From contig NZ_CP085935.1 in NCBI RefSeq assembly GCF_020735465.1, positions 2,396,751 through 2,460,750 on the forward strand: a DNA stretch of 64,000 bases, in the 5' to 3' direction. Shown here piece after piece: positions 1-7,029 of the stretch. The translations under genes were made by a program, and so were the position numbers. How positions within the stretch are numbered: the first letter of the stretch is position 1; each line of letters opens with the position of its first letter. Source of the DNA: Collinsella stercoris DSM 13279. GTDB lineage: Bacteria > Actinomycetota > Coriobacteriia > Coriobacteriales > Coriobacteriaceae. The notes below the pieces were generated by a model. The model worked only from the letters and a program-made list of their open reading frames with translations. It did no database searches and was not told the DNA's origin.

Positions 1-83
1 GCAACAACGTCGAAGCCTGCAAGTTCGAAACCTTTGGAAAGGCCGCCGCACCCGGCAAATAGGTCGACAATTGTATGGCTCAT
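1..83 (-). CDS. C5-cytosine DNA methyltransferase, N-terminus only (window edge)
   Basis: Only the first 27 or so codons lie in the window; the rest is beyond the left edge. They contain the AdoMet-binding motif I of m5C methyltransferases, DLFAGCGG, at residues 7-14, preceded by a short start as usual in this family. The upstream gene on the same strand is a HindVP-like nuclease, so this is read as the modification enzyme of that pair, protecting host DNA by cytosine methylation. Target specificity cannot be seen here. A 30-bp palindrome lies 36 bp upstream of the start codon and may control it. Confidence 0.9.
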   Translation of the reverse strand, partial: MSHTIVDLFAGCGGLSKGFELAGFDVV

Positions 84-119
84 GTTTCGCTCCCTTACTT
101 GAGAAAACATGAGTATATA

Positions 120-149
120 CCAATGACGTCAATTAATTGACGTCATTGG
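120..149. promoter_or_regulatory. 30-bp perfect palindrome between restriction and methyltransferase genes
   Basis: A perfect inverted repeat without spacer, centred on AATTAATT, with one GACGTC hexamer in each arm. It sits between the stop of the nuclease and the start of the methyltransferase, both on the minus strand. GACGTC is one form of GRCGYC, the site of known HindVP-type enzymes, so it may be an operator or a methylation-sensitive control site for the methyltransferase. A weak terminator for the nuclease is the alternative, but no T-run follows. Confidence 0.6.
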
Positions 150-155
150 AGGTAA

Positions 156-1256
156 TCATTGGCTAATGCTTATGTAGGACCCCAGCGTCTTGGCGCTTAC
201 TAAGGCACCATCAAGCCGGCGCTCGGGTTTAAGCAGGTCAATTCCACTTGGGTCGACAATTTTGCTGTAATCGACATCGGGGATACGGGGATGGAGGAAA
301 GTGTTTCCCTGTAGGAACGGGGAGAGGCTTTCACCGCTGAAGGAGCCGGCTTTGTCGGTTTGCGCCCCATAGGTTATTTCGGAGCGGGTTTTCTCAAACG
401 TGACGATTCCCTGTGCTGAGTAATCAAATAGCGCTTTGATAAGCCAGATGAGGGATCGGCTTGGCCTGCTGATGGGGGGCTTATCATTTCGTCGCGCAGC
501 ATCGATGAAGAGCTGGACGAACGCCATGTCGCTCCAAACGAAAGCATCGAAGCACTCTGTATCCAAGATGGAAGCCTGCCCTTTGGTTCTCCAGATGGCG
601 GTGAGTGCAAAGGGAGCTTGACTCGGGATGCCTTTGAGGGCGATTTCCTCTGCAGCAGAAATAACACACTGAAGGTGCTTAAGCATAAAGGTCTCATTTT
701 TCCATTCATAGTCCATAGGAAATGAAAGGTGAGATGAGATGATGTCGCCGAGTTCGTGACGCCGTTTAGGGCCGTACGTATTGGCGATTGAGAAACAAAG
801 CTGTTCAATTGACGGAGGACGAACAACGATTTCGCAAGATTGCTGATCCTTAGCACGATGCGCGGTTGCCGAGTTGGGGATAGTGACAAGTTTTATTTCG
901 AGTGCCCCCAGTTGCCGGTTGCTATTGATATCGCGAATGACGACATCGGAGCGAGCTGGCAAGCCGTTGGAGAAGTGCCGGTATTTGTCAAAACTTGACT
1001 CAAAAAGCCATTCAACATCATGTGCATTGCAATTAAGCAGTTGATGAAGTGGCGTTTCTGACTGGGTGGTGTGCAGTCGATTCGACGAATCTGCAGCGGC
1101 CTCGATGTACATGGGTCCATAGCCAAGGTCATCCATGTAAACGATCAGGGCCAGAGGAAATGCGTTTGTAAAAATATTCTTGCCAAACGCCTTTGGGTCG
1201 CTGCCGTCAAATCGGTGATTGGCATGTTCCAGACCATACAAATACGTGTTTGCCAC
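156..1256 (-). CDS. HindVP-family type II restriction endonuclease
   Basis: A protein of about 366 aa that resembles the HindVP/HgiDI family of type II restriction endonucleases, whose members cut GRCGYC. The PD-(D/E)XK core is visible as SDVVI with a candidate Asp, then about 15 residues later ALEIKLVTIPNSAT with Glu and Lys of the E-x-K motif. A longer reading from TTG at 1268 is open, but GTG at 1256 has GGAG six bases upstream and is preferred. It is followed on the same strand by the C5 methyltransferase, which supports an R-M pair. Specificity is inferred from the family, not shown. Base composition is lower in GC than the neighbouring genes, which fits horizontal transfer. Confidence 0.8.
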   Translation of the reverse strand: MANTYLYGLEHANHRFDGSDPKAFGKNIFTNAFPLALIVYMDDLGYGPMYIEAAADSSNRLHTTQSETPLHQLLNCNAHDVEWLFESSFDKYRHFSNGLPARSDVVIRDINSNRQLGALEIKLVTIPNSATAHRAKDQQSCEIVVRPPSIEQLCFSIANTYGPKRRHELGDIISSHLSFPMDYEWKNETFMLKHLQCVISAAEEIALKGIPSQAPFALTAIWRTKGQASILDTECFDAFVWSDMAFVQLFIDAARRNDKPPISRPSRSLIWLIKALFDYSAQGIVTFEKTRSEITYGAQTDKAGSFSGESLSPFLQGNTFLHPRIPDVDYSKIVDPSGIDLLKPERRLDGALVSAKTLGSYISISQ

Positions 1257-1378
1257 GGTGCGCTCCAATCAACTGTGTCCGTTAACTATAGCAGTCCCGC
1301 ATGTGTTCTGAGATGGCGGAATGGTTCTCATTCGGGGAGGGGGTACACTCCGTGTAAGTCGAGGGAACGGAGGATCCC

Positions 1379-2491
1379 ATGGAAGTGAAGCGCGCAGTGC
1401 ACGTGGCGGTCGTGGTGGGAATGGCCGCGGTGTTGGGGCTGGCGGGGTGCACGGGCGCCCCGGCGCCCGATCAGGGCTCACAGGCTGGTCCGGCGCAAAG
1501 CGAGCCGGCCAAGAAAACGGTCGAGCAGAAGGCGGCGGAGCTGTACCGCGGGGTGCTTGCCGACCCTATGGCGTATTTTGGCCATCTTGAGGAACAGGGG
1601 CTGGCCGAGGGCGTGTCGTTTGAATACGCGCTTGTCGAGGCGACGGGGGACGATGTTCCCGAGTTGCTTGTGCGTGCCAGCGGGACTTCCGACCTGTGGA
1701 ACGGAATCATGGAGATCATGCCGTTTGCCGTGAGCGATGACGGCAGCGAGCTCGTGGTTCCGTCGGTGTGGCTGAATGAGGGCGTAGCCGGCGCTGGCGG
1801 ATTCAGGGGATCGGTTTCCGCGTCCGCGTATGGGGACGGCCTGCTGGTGAGTGAGACGTCCTCCGGAAGCGGCGAGGGCACCGTGTGGCGCTACACGTGG
1901 GATGACGCCGCGCGCCCGCAGCGAATCGTGTGCGATACGCAGATCGGCAGCGACTCGATGGCGGCGCGGCTGGTGGAAAACGAGCTCGTTACCATCGACT
2001 GGGTGAGCTACGCCCCGGGCAAGACCGATCTTGATGAGCTTGAGGATGTGGCCGCGCTGGAGGCTGGCGAGTGGAAGCCGACCGAGGACCTCCTCGAAAA
2101 AGATCCTGCCGATGCCGCACGCGAGTTGGGTCTCATCGTGCTTACGGGATCCGTGCACCAGCTGGACAATCAGGGCATTGCCGATTTGCAGGGTGTCGAG
2201 AACCCCAATCCCGGCTCGACTGGCCTTGGCATGAGCGCTGTGTTACAGCTTGACGGGCCTACCACTGTTACCGCCATGAGTGGCGATGGCATGGGGTCGC
2301 GCGAGGGTGAGGCTAAGCTCGTGATGCTCGACCGCGAGGCGAGTGAACTCGACTGGGGCGGATACCAGGGCCAGCATATGACTGTTGCGATCGACCCGAC
2401 GCTCTTGCGGTGGCCGTCCGATACGAGCTTGCCGCTGGGCGAGCCGAGCGTTGCCCGTGGCGGCGTTGCCGTGCTTGCGGTGGGCGAGTAA
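1379..2491 (+). CDS. predicted lipoprotein of unknown function
   Basis: A 370-aa secreted protein with a type II signal peptide: two charged residues, a hydrophobic stretch and the lipobox LAGC at about residues 21-24, giving a lipidated Cys24. The following Gln/Pro/Ala-rich stretch to about residue 48 looks like a flexible linker. The rest has no motif I recognise; the segment around residues 55-160 has the feel of beta-rich extracytoplasmic domains in coriobacterial lipoproteins. The start has an upstream GGAGG-like ribosome site and a possible -10 TACACT near 1346. It faces away from the R-M genes. Function unknown. Confidence 0.75.
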   Translation: MEVKRAVHVAVVVGMAAVLGLAGCTGAPAPDQGSQAGPAQSEPAKKTVEQKAAELYRGVLADPMAYFGHLEEQGLAEGVSFEYALVEATGDDVPELLVRASGTSDLWNGIMEIMPFAVSDDGSELVVPSVWLNEGVAGAGGFRGSVSASAYGDGLLVSETSSGSGEGTVWRYTWDDAARPQRIVCDTQIGSDSMAARLVENELVTIDWVSYAPGKTDLDELEDVAALEAGEWKPTEDLLEKDPADAARELGLIVLTGSVHQLDNQGIADLQGVENPNPGSTGLGMSAVLQLDGPTTVTAMSGDGMGSREGEAKLVMLDREASELDWGGYQGQHMTVAIDPTLLRWPSDTSLPLGEPSVARGGVAVLAVGE

Positions 2492-2542
2492 GGGTGCCCC
2501 TGTTTGTATAATGTCGGCGCAAGGTACTGAGAGGGGGCCTGT

Positions 2543-2698
2543 ATGGCAGATGAATGCAAGCACGTGACGGACGCGGACGATCCGCTGCATCGGGATCCGT
2601 GCATCCGTGCGGAGAATGAGGACGATGACGGCTACGACCCGTATTCCGACCGTCGCCCCGACCCCGAACCCCTCTTTGAGCGTGACCCGTGGGCATAG
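2543..2698 (+). CDS. small acidic protein, 51 aa, upstream of gluQ
   Basis: A 51-aa reading frame with a purine-rich ribosome site (GAGGGGG). It is very rich in Asp, Glu, Pro and Arg, with two Cys, and no hydrophobic segment. Its stop codon overlaps the proposed GTG start of gluQ, suggesting translational coupling. No known family is recognised. It could also be a leader peptide or part of a mis-assigned gluQ upstream region; composition and the ribosome site favour a real small gene. Confidence 0.5.
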   Translation: MADECKHVTDADDPLHRDPCIRAENEDDDGYDPYSDRRPDPEPLFERDPWA

Positions 2699-3978
2699 GG
2701 ACCGTGAGGGCTGCCGACCCGACTGACGAGAGCGCTGGCTGCGTGGATGCCGTGGGCCCTGGCTACGTGGATGCCGCGGACTCCGTGGGTGCAGTCAACG
2801 TCACTGACGCTACCGACACGGTGGTGTCTTCGAGCGCTGCCAGCGCCCCCTCTCTTCACAGCAATGTGGCCCAGGTGGTGGGGCGTTTTGCCCCGTCTCC
2901 CACGGGCCGCATGCACTTGGGCAACATCCTTGCCTCCCTGCTGGCGTGGCTGTCGGTTCGCAGTCAGGGTGGCAAGCTCGTGCTGCGTATCGAGGATCTG
3001 GACGATCGGGCCCGCAGCGGACCGTGGGACGCACTGCTCATGGACGATTTGCGCTGGTTGGGCCTTGACTGGGATGAGGGTCCATATTATCAGACCGATC
3101 GGATCGATCTGTATGCCGACGCGGTGAGGCGGCTCGACGACATGGGCCTTGTGTACCCGTGCTTTTGCACGCGGGCGGAGCTCCATGCCGCCAGCGCTCC
3201 TCATGCGAGCGACGGGACACCTGTGTATGCGGGGACATGTCGTGGACTCACGGCGGCCGAAGTCGTCGCTCGTTCCAAAGCGCGCCCACCGGCGCTGCGG
3301 CTAAAGGTTCCGCCGGTGCAGGGGATCGCGTCTTCTCGAGGACCCTTTGAATCTTTTGCGTCCGAGAGTAAACACTCGAAGACCGAATTGACCGATTTTG
3401 GCAATTCAATGCCGCGAGAGTTAACTTTCGGGGATTGCAGCGAGCGAGGCACCCGTGGCGCGGCGGCATCGAGGGGCGCAGCAGGTGGCGATGCGGGCGT
3501 GATGCACTTTGAGGATCGTACGTATGGCCCGCAGCGCGAGGTGCTGGCAGAGGAATGCGGCGATTTCCTCGTCCGCAGAAGCGATGGCGTGTACGCCTAC
3601 CAGCTGGCCGTGGTGGTTGACGATGCCGACATGGGTGTGAACGAGGTCGTGCGCGGTTGCGACCTGCTGGGTTCGACGGCTCGCCAGATGTATCTGCAAG
3701 ACCTGCTCGGCTACGCCCATCCCAGCTACGCACACGTGCCACTGCTCGTTGCCCCCGACGGTCGCCGCCTGTCCAAGCGCGATCGCGACTGTGATATGGG
3801 CGTGCTGCGCGAGCATTTTGGAACGCCCGGGGCGCTGCTGGGCCGGCTTGCGTACGTGGCGGGCTTGGTGTCCAGTCCCGAGCCGCGCACGGCCGATCAG
3901 CTCGCCGACGGGTTCAGTTGGAGCGCCGTGTGCGAGCATCGCGACAACATCGCGGTTGAAGAGTGCTTCTTCGCCTAG
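2689..3978 (+). CDS. gluQ: glutamyl-Q tRNA(Asp) synthetase (GluQRS)
   Basis: A truncated relative of glutamyl-tRNA synthetase that attaches glutamate to queuosine-34 of tRNA-Asp. The class I signature is clear: GRFAPSPTGRMHLGN (HIGH-like) from about residue 65, LRIEDLDD, the Cys-rich CFCTRAEL with a later YAGTC that fits the family's zinc site, and the KMSKS-like RLSKRD near the C-terminus. No anticodon-binding domain follows, as expected for GluQRS. At 429 aa it is longer than usual (about 300) because of a 60-aa low-complexity N-terminus and an insertion of about 60 aa before MHFEDRTYG. The real start may lie after 2689. Confidence 0.88.
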   Translation: MGIGTVRAADPTDESAGCVDAVGPGYVDAADSVGAVNVTDATDTVVSSSAASAPSLHSNVAQVVGRFAPSPTGRMHLGNILASLLAWLSVRSQGGKLVLRIEDLDDRARSGPWDALLMDDLRWLGLDWDEGPYYQTDRIDLYADAVRRLDDMGLVYPCFCTRAELHAASAPHASDGTPVYAGTCRGLTAAEVVARSKARPPALRLKVPPVQGIASSRGPFESFASESKHSKTELTDFGNSMPRELTFGDCSERGTRGAAASRGAAGGDAGVMHFEDRTYGPQREVLAEECGDFLVRRSDGVYAYQLAVVVDDADMGVNEVVRGCDLLGSTARQMYLQDLLGYAHPSYAHVPLLVAPDGRRLSKRDRDCDMGVLREHFGTPGALLGRLAYVAGLVSSPEPRTADQLADGFSWSAVCEHRDNIAVEECFFA

Positions 3979-4044
3979 TTTTTGAATCTTGCACGCGCCC
4001 CTGTTCAAGGAGCGGAAAGTGCGTTATTATCGACTGGCTGTCAC

Positions 4045-4136
4045 GGAGAGCTGACCGAGAGGCCGAAGGTGCTCGCCTGCTAAGCGAGTAAGGGCCCCAA
4101 AGCCCTTCTGGGGTTCGAATCCCCAGCTCTCCGCCA
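4045..4136 (+). tRNA. tRNA-Ser (anticodon GCT)
   Basis: Acceptor stem GGAGAGC pairs with GCTCTCC; the anticodon stem ctcgc/gcgag holds the loop CTGCTAA with anticodon GCT for serine AGC/AGU codons. A long variable arm (gggcc...) and T-loop GGTTCGAATCC follow, with an encoded CCA end. The class II length of about 92 nt fits tRNA-Ser. The 3' part is also the prophage attachment site, and integration leaves the tRNA intact. Confidence 0.96.
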
Positions 4137-4144
4137 GTGTGAAT
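4110..4144. other. attL, left prophage attachment site
   Basis: A 35-bp sequence covering the T-arm and 3' acceptor of tRNA-Ser plus the next eight bases. It is repeated exactly at 41528-41562 beside the integrase. A third, partial copy begins at 41718. Confidence 0.93.
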
Positions 4145-4150
4145 GATGCG

Positions 4151-4184
4151 TCCCCTGAGTTATCGCAGCTCAGGGGACGTTTTC
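4151..4184 (+). terminator. tRNA-Ser downstream terminator
   Basis: TCCCCTGAG and CTCAGGGGA pair around a nine-base loop and are followed by CGTTTTCTG. A near copy follows the third att-like sequence at 41751-41790, showing that this flank also came with, or was duplicated by, an element. Confidence 0.75.
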
Positions 4185-4219
4185 TGTTTCCTGTAACGTC
4201 CCGTAAGTTGCCGTAACTT

Positions 4220-4268
4220 ATGCGAAAAAGTGCGAATCGCGCACCGGAATGCGAAAAAATGCGAACGG
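4220..4268. repeat. arm-type integrase repeats near attL
   Basis: Two copies of the motif TGCGAAAAARTGCGAAY lie at about 4221-4237 and 4250-4266. A third version, TGCGAAATAGTGCGAAC, sits at the other prophage end over the int stop codon (41473). Repeats at both ends near att are typical arm sites for tyrosine integrases; binding is inferred. Confidence 0.55.
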
Positions 4269-4289
4269 AACCCGCCCTCCCGCGGCATG

Positions 4290-4313
4290 GAAAAGCCCCT
4301 CCGGGGAGGGGCT
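4290..4313 (-). terminator. terminator of the lysis/late operon
   Basis: On the minus strand AGCCCCTCC pairs with GGAGGGGCT and is followed by TTTTCC. It lies just after the stop of the endolysin gene, closing the leftward late transcript before attL. Confidence 0.8.
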
Positions 4314-4318
4314 CCGTG

Positions 4319-5503
4319 CTAGTAGTAGATCTTCTGGCCCGGGTAGATGCGGCTCGGGTTTGCGATGCCGTTCTTGTTCGCGAGACCCGCCCAGTTGCCG
4401 CCCCAGCCCACCTTCTGGGCGATGCCGGACAGCGTGTCGCCGGACTTCACGACGTAGCAGCGCGCGGTGGACGCGGTGACGCCGAGCTTCGCGTTGACCT
4501 TCGCCTGCACGGCGTCCGGGTCGTAGCCCGCGGCGGAGAGCCTGTTACGTCTGTCCTGCCCTTTGCCCCACTTGCCGGCGATGACCTCGTCGGCCACCGT
4601 GTCGACGGACTTGCCGCCGAGGCCCGCGCGGCGGTTGATCTCGGCCTGCACCTCGTCGTAGCGCGTGCCCAGCGCGCGCTTGCGCTCGTCGCCGTTGCCC
4701 CACTTGCCCGCCTGCGCCTCGTCGGCGAGGACGGAGGTCTTGGCGGAGCAGACGTGGTTCACGGCGCCCTGAACCTCGTCGTAGCGGGCGCCGAGGTTCG
4801 CCTTGCGCGCGTCGCCGTCGCCGTACATGCCCGCCAGGGTGTTGCCCACGAGGACGTGCAGCGGCAGGGACTGGTCGGCGGGCCCGGAGGGCGCGGGCTC
4901 GACGGGCTTCGCGCCGGCGGTGAAGGACGCGAGATCGCGCTTGCCGTTCAGGGCGTTGCAGTCGACGTTGCCGCCGATGCCGGGCACGCGGCCCGTGGAG
5001 GTGAACTGCCACAGGTCGCAGTAGTGGCGGGGCGGCGTGTGGGCGGCCCCGTCGTTCACCCCGTAGGTGGGGATCCAGGTCCACTTCACCCACGGCTGGG
5101 ACGCCACGGAGGCGTACTGGCCGTACAGGTGGTTGGCGATGTACACGCCGTTGTCCCCGGCCGACTGGGCGAGCGTGTTGCCCGCGGACAGGATGCCAGC
5201 GACGGACTGGCCTCCCACCTCCACGTCGAGCACGTAGCCGCGGCACGACTTCGCCCCGGCGGCCTTGGCGCGCGAGACGAGTCGGGCCGCCTCGACGGCG
5301 CCGCCGTTGCGGTAGAAGCCGTAGCAGTAGTAAGGGATGCCCAGGCGCTCGACCGCCGCGATGTTCTCGGCGAGGCGGACGTCGTGGTACGTGCCGTCCT
5401 GGACTCGGATGATCGCGAAATGGACGTTCTGCTTCACCGCGTCCCAGTCGATGCGGCCCTGGTGCTCGGAGACGTCGATGATGGTCGGTAGGATGCCTGC
5501 CAT
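4319..5503 (-). CDS. endolysin: GH25 muramidase + three CW_7 repeats + LysM
   Basis: A 394-aa lysozyme-type endolysin that would cleave the glycan strand of peptidoglycan at lysis. Residues 1 to about 195 are a GH25 domain: IIDVSEHQG with Asp10 and the catalytic D-x-E at Asp93/Glu95 (LDVEVGG). Three CW_7 (Cpl-7 type) wall-binding repeats follow at roughly residues 225-340, each with the GKWGNGDERK-like core; the first is degenerate (GMYGDGDARK). A C-terminal LysM (VKSGDTLSGIAQKVGW) ends the protein. No signal peptide is seen, so export should depend on the holin. The ATG overlaps the stop of the small upstream gene (TAATG), implying coupling. It is last in the lysis operon and followed by a terminator. 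Confidence 0.95.
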   Translation of the reverse strand: MAGILPTIIDVSEHQGRIDWDAVKQNVHFAIIRVQDGTYHDVRLAENIAAVERLGIPYYCYGFYRNGGAVEAARLVSRAKAAGAKSCRGYVLDVEVGGQSVAGILSAGNTLAQSAGDNGVYIANHLYGQYASVASQPWVKWTWIPTYGVNDGAAHTPPRHYCDLWQFTSTGRVPGIGGNVDCNALNGKRDLASFTAGAKPVEPAPSGPADQSLPLHVLVGNTLAGMYGDGDARKANLGARYDEVQGAVNHVCSAKTSVLADEAQAGKWGNGDERKRALGTRYDEVQAEINRRAGLGGKSVDTVADEVIAGKWGKGQDRRNRLSAAGYDPDAVQAKVNAKLGVTASTARCYVVKSGDTLSGIAQKVGWGGNWAGLANKNGIANPSRIYPGQKIYY

Positions 5504-5604
5504 TACTCGGACGCCTCCTCGCACTTGGAGCCCATCGCGGAGTTCTCCGGCTCCTGCTCGCCCTCGCCGGGCTCGTCGAACATGGTCTTGATTTCCTCTT
5601 CCAT
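5503..5604 (-). CDS. 33-aa acidic peptide in the lysis operon
   Basis: A short frame with an excellent ribosome site (GGAAGGAG six bases before ATG) that starts right after the stop of the C39 hydrolase and ends in TAATG over the endolysin start. It is rich in Glu with one Cys and has no membrane segment. No family is recognised. It may exist mainly to couple translation into the endolysin, but a product is likely. Confidence 0.6.
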   Translation of the reverse strand: MEEEIKTMFDEPGEGEQEPENSAMGSKCEEASE

Positions 5605-6273
5605 CTAAAACTCCTTCCAAACGGAGATGGAATACGTCCAGTAGCCGCCCGCGCCCAGGATCTCCTCCTCGGTCCAGGCGCGGGTGTTCCCGCTCGACGC
5701 GGGGTCGTTGATCCGGAGCGCGCCGCCCTCGTCCTGCCACAGCAGCACGAGGTGCCCGCCGTAGCTTGAGTCGCCCAGCCGCCCGCCACCCGCGCACCAG
5801 ACCGTCCTTCCGGAGCGGGCGTCCGCTATCGCGCGCCGGATGTCCCAGTACTGCCCGGTGGCCGAGAGCCCGAGCGACCGGGCGAAGTCGGCGAAGGCCG
5901 GCATGTAGTTGAGCCCGCCGACGGTGCACGAGTCGCCGACCTCGGCGGCGAGCCGGGCGGGCGTCCACTGCTCCCTGGTCCACCACTCGAGGCTCATGGC
6001 CGCGACCGTGAGGCCGCAGCCGTTGCCCGCGATGGTGCCGCCGTGCGCGTAGGGGGTGGACGCCCATGCGGGGTCGTCTTGGTAGTAGGAGGGCATCGAG
6101 CGCGGGCCGTACCGCTCGTGCCACAGCTCCCGCTCCCGCTCGAACTCCTCGGTCTCCTCCGCGAGGCGCTCCTCGGCCATGACCGCCGGTAGCTCCCAGG
6201 CGGCGGGAGCGGGCGCGGGCTGCGGGAAGATCGCCGCGGACAGCGCGGCCGCGAGGCTAAGCGGCGTCGCCAC
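5605..6273 (-). CDS. C39-like cysteine peptidase, second lysis enzyme
   Basis: A 222-aa protein with a papain-like C39 (Peptidase_C39_2) pattern: YYQDDPAW, then GNGCGLTVAAMS with candidate nucleophile Cys86, SYGGHLVLLW with His174, and INDP for the third catalytic position. Residues 35-55 are a charged helix. Next to a holin and a muramidase the likely role is a peptidoglycan endopeptidase or amidase acting with the GH25 enzyme. The Ala-rich N-terminus (about residues 5-25) resembles a weak signal or anchor segment. Its start overlaps the 3' end of the holin gene by 17 bp. Confidence 0.78.
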   Translation of the reverse strand: MATPLSLAAALSAAIFPQPAPAPAAWELPAVMAEERLAEETEEFERERELWHERYGPRSMPSYYQDDPAWASTPYAHGGTIAGNGCGLTVAAMSLEWWTREQWTPARLAAEVGDSCTVGGLNYMPAFADFARSLGLSATGQYWDIRRAIADARSGRTVWCAGGGRLGDSSYGGHLVLLWQDEGGALRINDPASSGNTRAWTEEEILGAGGYWTYSISVWKEF

Positions 6274-6544
6274 GCTTCTTGGTGGCCTCCGCCGCGCCGA
6301 GGAGCACGCCGACGCCGGTGGACACGATAGCCGCCGTCTGCGCGACCTCGCCGGCGAATGGCCAGCCCCATACGGACGCGAGCCCGGTGTAGATCGCCGC
6401 GCACGCCGGGATGGCGAGCAGGCCGGCCCACTTCAGGACATCGTAGAGCCAGCCGGGCAGCCAGTATTTGACGTAGTCCTCCACCGGTGTGTCGTCCGGG
6501 ATGTCGACGGGCTCGTCGCCCATCTCGATGGTCTTCTCATCCAT
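6257..6544 (-). CDS. phage holin, r1t-like
   Basis: A 95-aa membrane protein. An acidic N-terminus (residues 1-25) precedes two hydrophobic segments at about 31-58 (LYDVLKWAGLLAIPACAAIY) and 66-84 (AQTAAIVSTGVGVLLGAA) and a basic tail. The LYDVLKW...IPA..A.Y...WG pattern matches the r1t-type phage holin family, which forms lesions in the cytoplasmic membrane. The start at 6544 is chosen for its GAGGAG ribosome site; longer readings upstream overlap the previous gene. It stands directly before two wall hydrolases. Confidence 0.85.
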   Translation of the reverse strand: MDEKTIEMGDEPVDIPDDTPVEDYVKYWLPGWLYDVLKWAGLLAIPACAAIYTGLASVWGWPFAGEVAQTAAIVSTGVGVLLGAAEATKKRGDAA

Positions 6545-6558
6545 ATCCGTTGCTCCTC

Positions 6559-6900
6559 TCACGCAACGTGGAGCTCCATGAGCTCCTTGTACATGTGGGT
6601 TCCCTGGCCGTTGCCGCCGAGGGAGTGGTAGAGCTCGTAGACCTCCTGTATGCCCTGCTTGACCTCGACGGGGCAGGGGCGCCCGCCGAGGACGTAGTGC
6701 TCGTGGAGGTCCTGGAGGCGGTAGCGCAGCAGCAGTCGGAAGATGCGCCTGTTCAGGTCGCGTTCCTCCTGCTGCTGGCTCTCGCGCCGCTCGCGCTCCT
6801 CCTTGGAGCCGCTGATCTTTCCGCCGAGCCAGCTCGCAACGCCGGTGATGCAGAGCATCGCGAGTTGCAGGACGAGCTGCCATAAAAAGTTCTCAGGCAT
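6559..6900 (-). CDS. small phage membrane protein with coiled coil, lysis region
   Basis: A 113-aa protein with one N-terminal membrane segment (about residues 5-27), then a strongly charged helix (SKEERERRESQQQEERDLNRR) and a C-terminal part with LGGNGQGTHMYKELMEL. That C-terminal pattern is common in small proteins next to holins in Gram-positive siphophages; their function is not established. A second holin component or antiholin is possible. Transcribed with the holin, 14 bp apart. Confidence 0.7.
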   Translation of the reverse strand: MPENFLWQLVLQLAMLCITGVASWLGGKISGSKEERERRESQQQEERDLNRRIFRLLLRYRLQDLHEHYVLGGRPCPVEVKQGIQEVYELYHSLGGNGQGTHMYKELMELHVA

Positions 6901-6957
6901 GTCTCACCTCCCCCGATGTCCCGTTCGAGCGCATTGTTTCGAAGGTGTCGCCGCCTG

Positions 6958-7008
6958 AAATCCCAGACCGTTTGGGCGCGTTTTGGCGTAAAACGGTCTG
7001 GGATTTTT
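6958..7008. terminator. 16-bp-arm inverted repeat with T-run upstream of the recombinase
   Basis: AAATCCCAGACCGTTT and AAACGGTCTGGGATTT are perfectly complementary around a 17-base loop; TTTTT follows on the plus strand. It lies between the divergent start of the lysis block and the recombinase ATG at 7030. It could end rightward transcription (attenuating the recombinase) or be an operator. Which one cannot be told from sequence. Confidence 0.55.
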
Positions 7009-7029
7009 CTCGTGAGAAAGGACTCGAAA

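Noticed and set aside
4220..5491. 423-codon plus-strand frame opposite the endolysin
   Set aside because: Repetitive Val/Ala/Arg/Gly composition with no known domain; the opposite strand has GH25, CW_7 and LysM.
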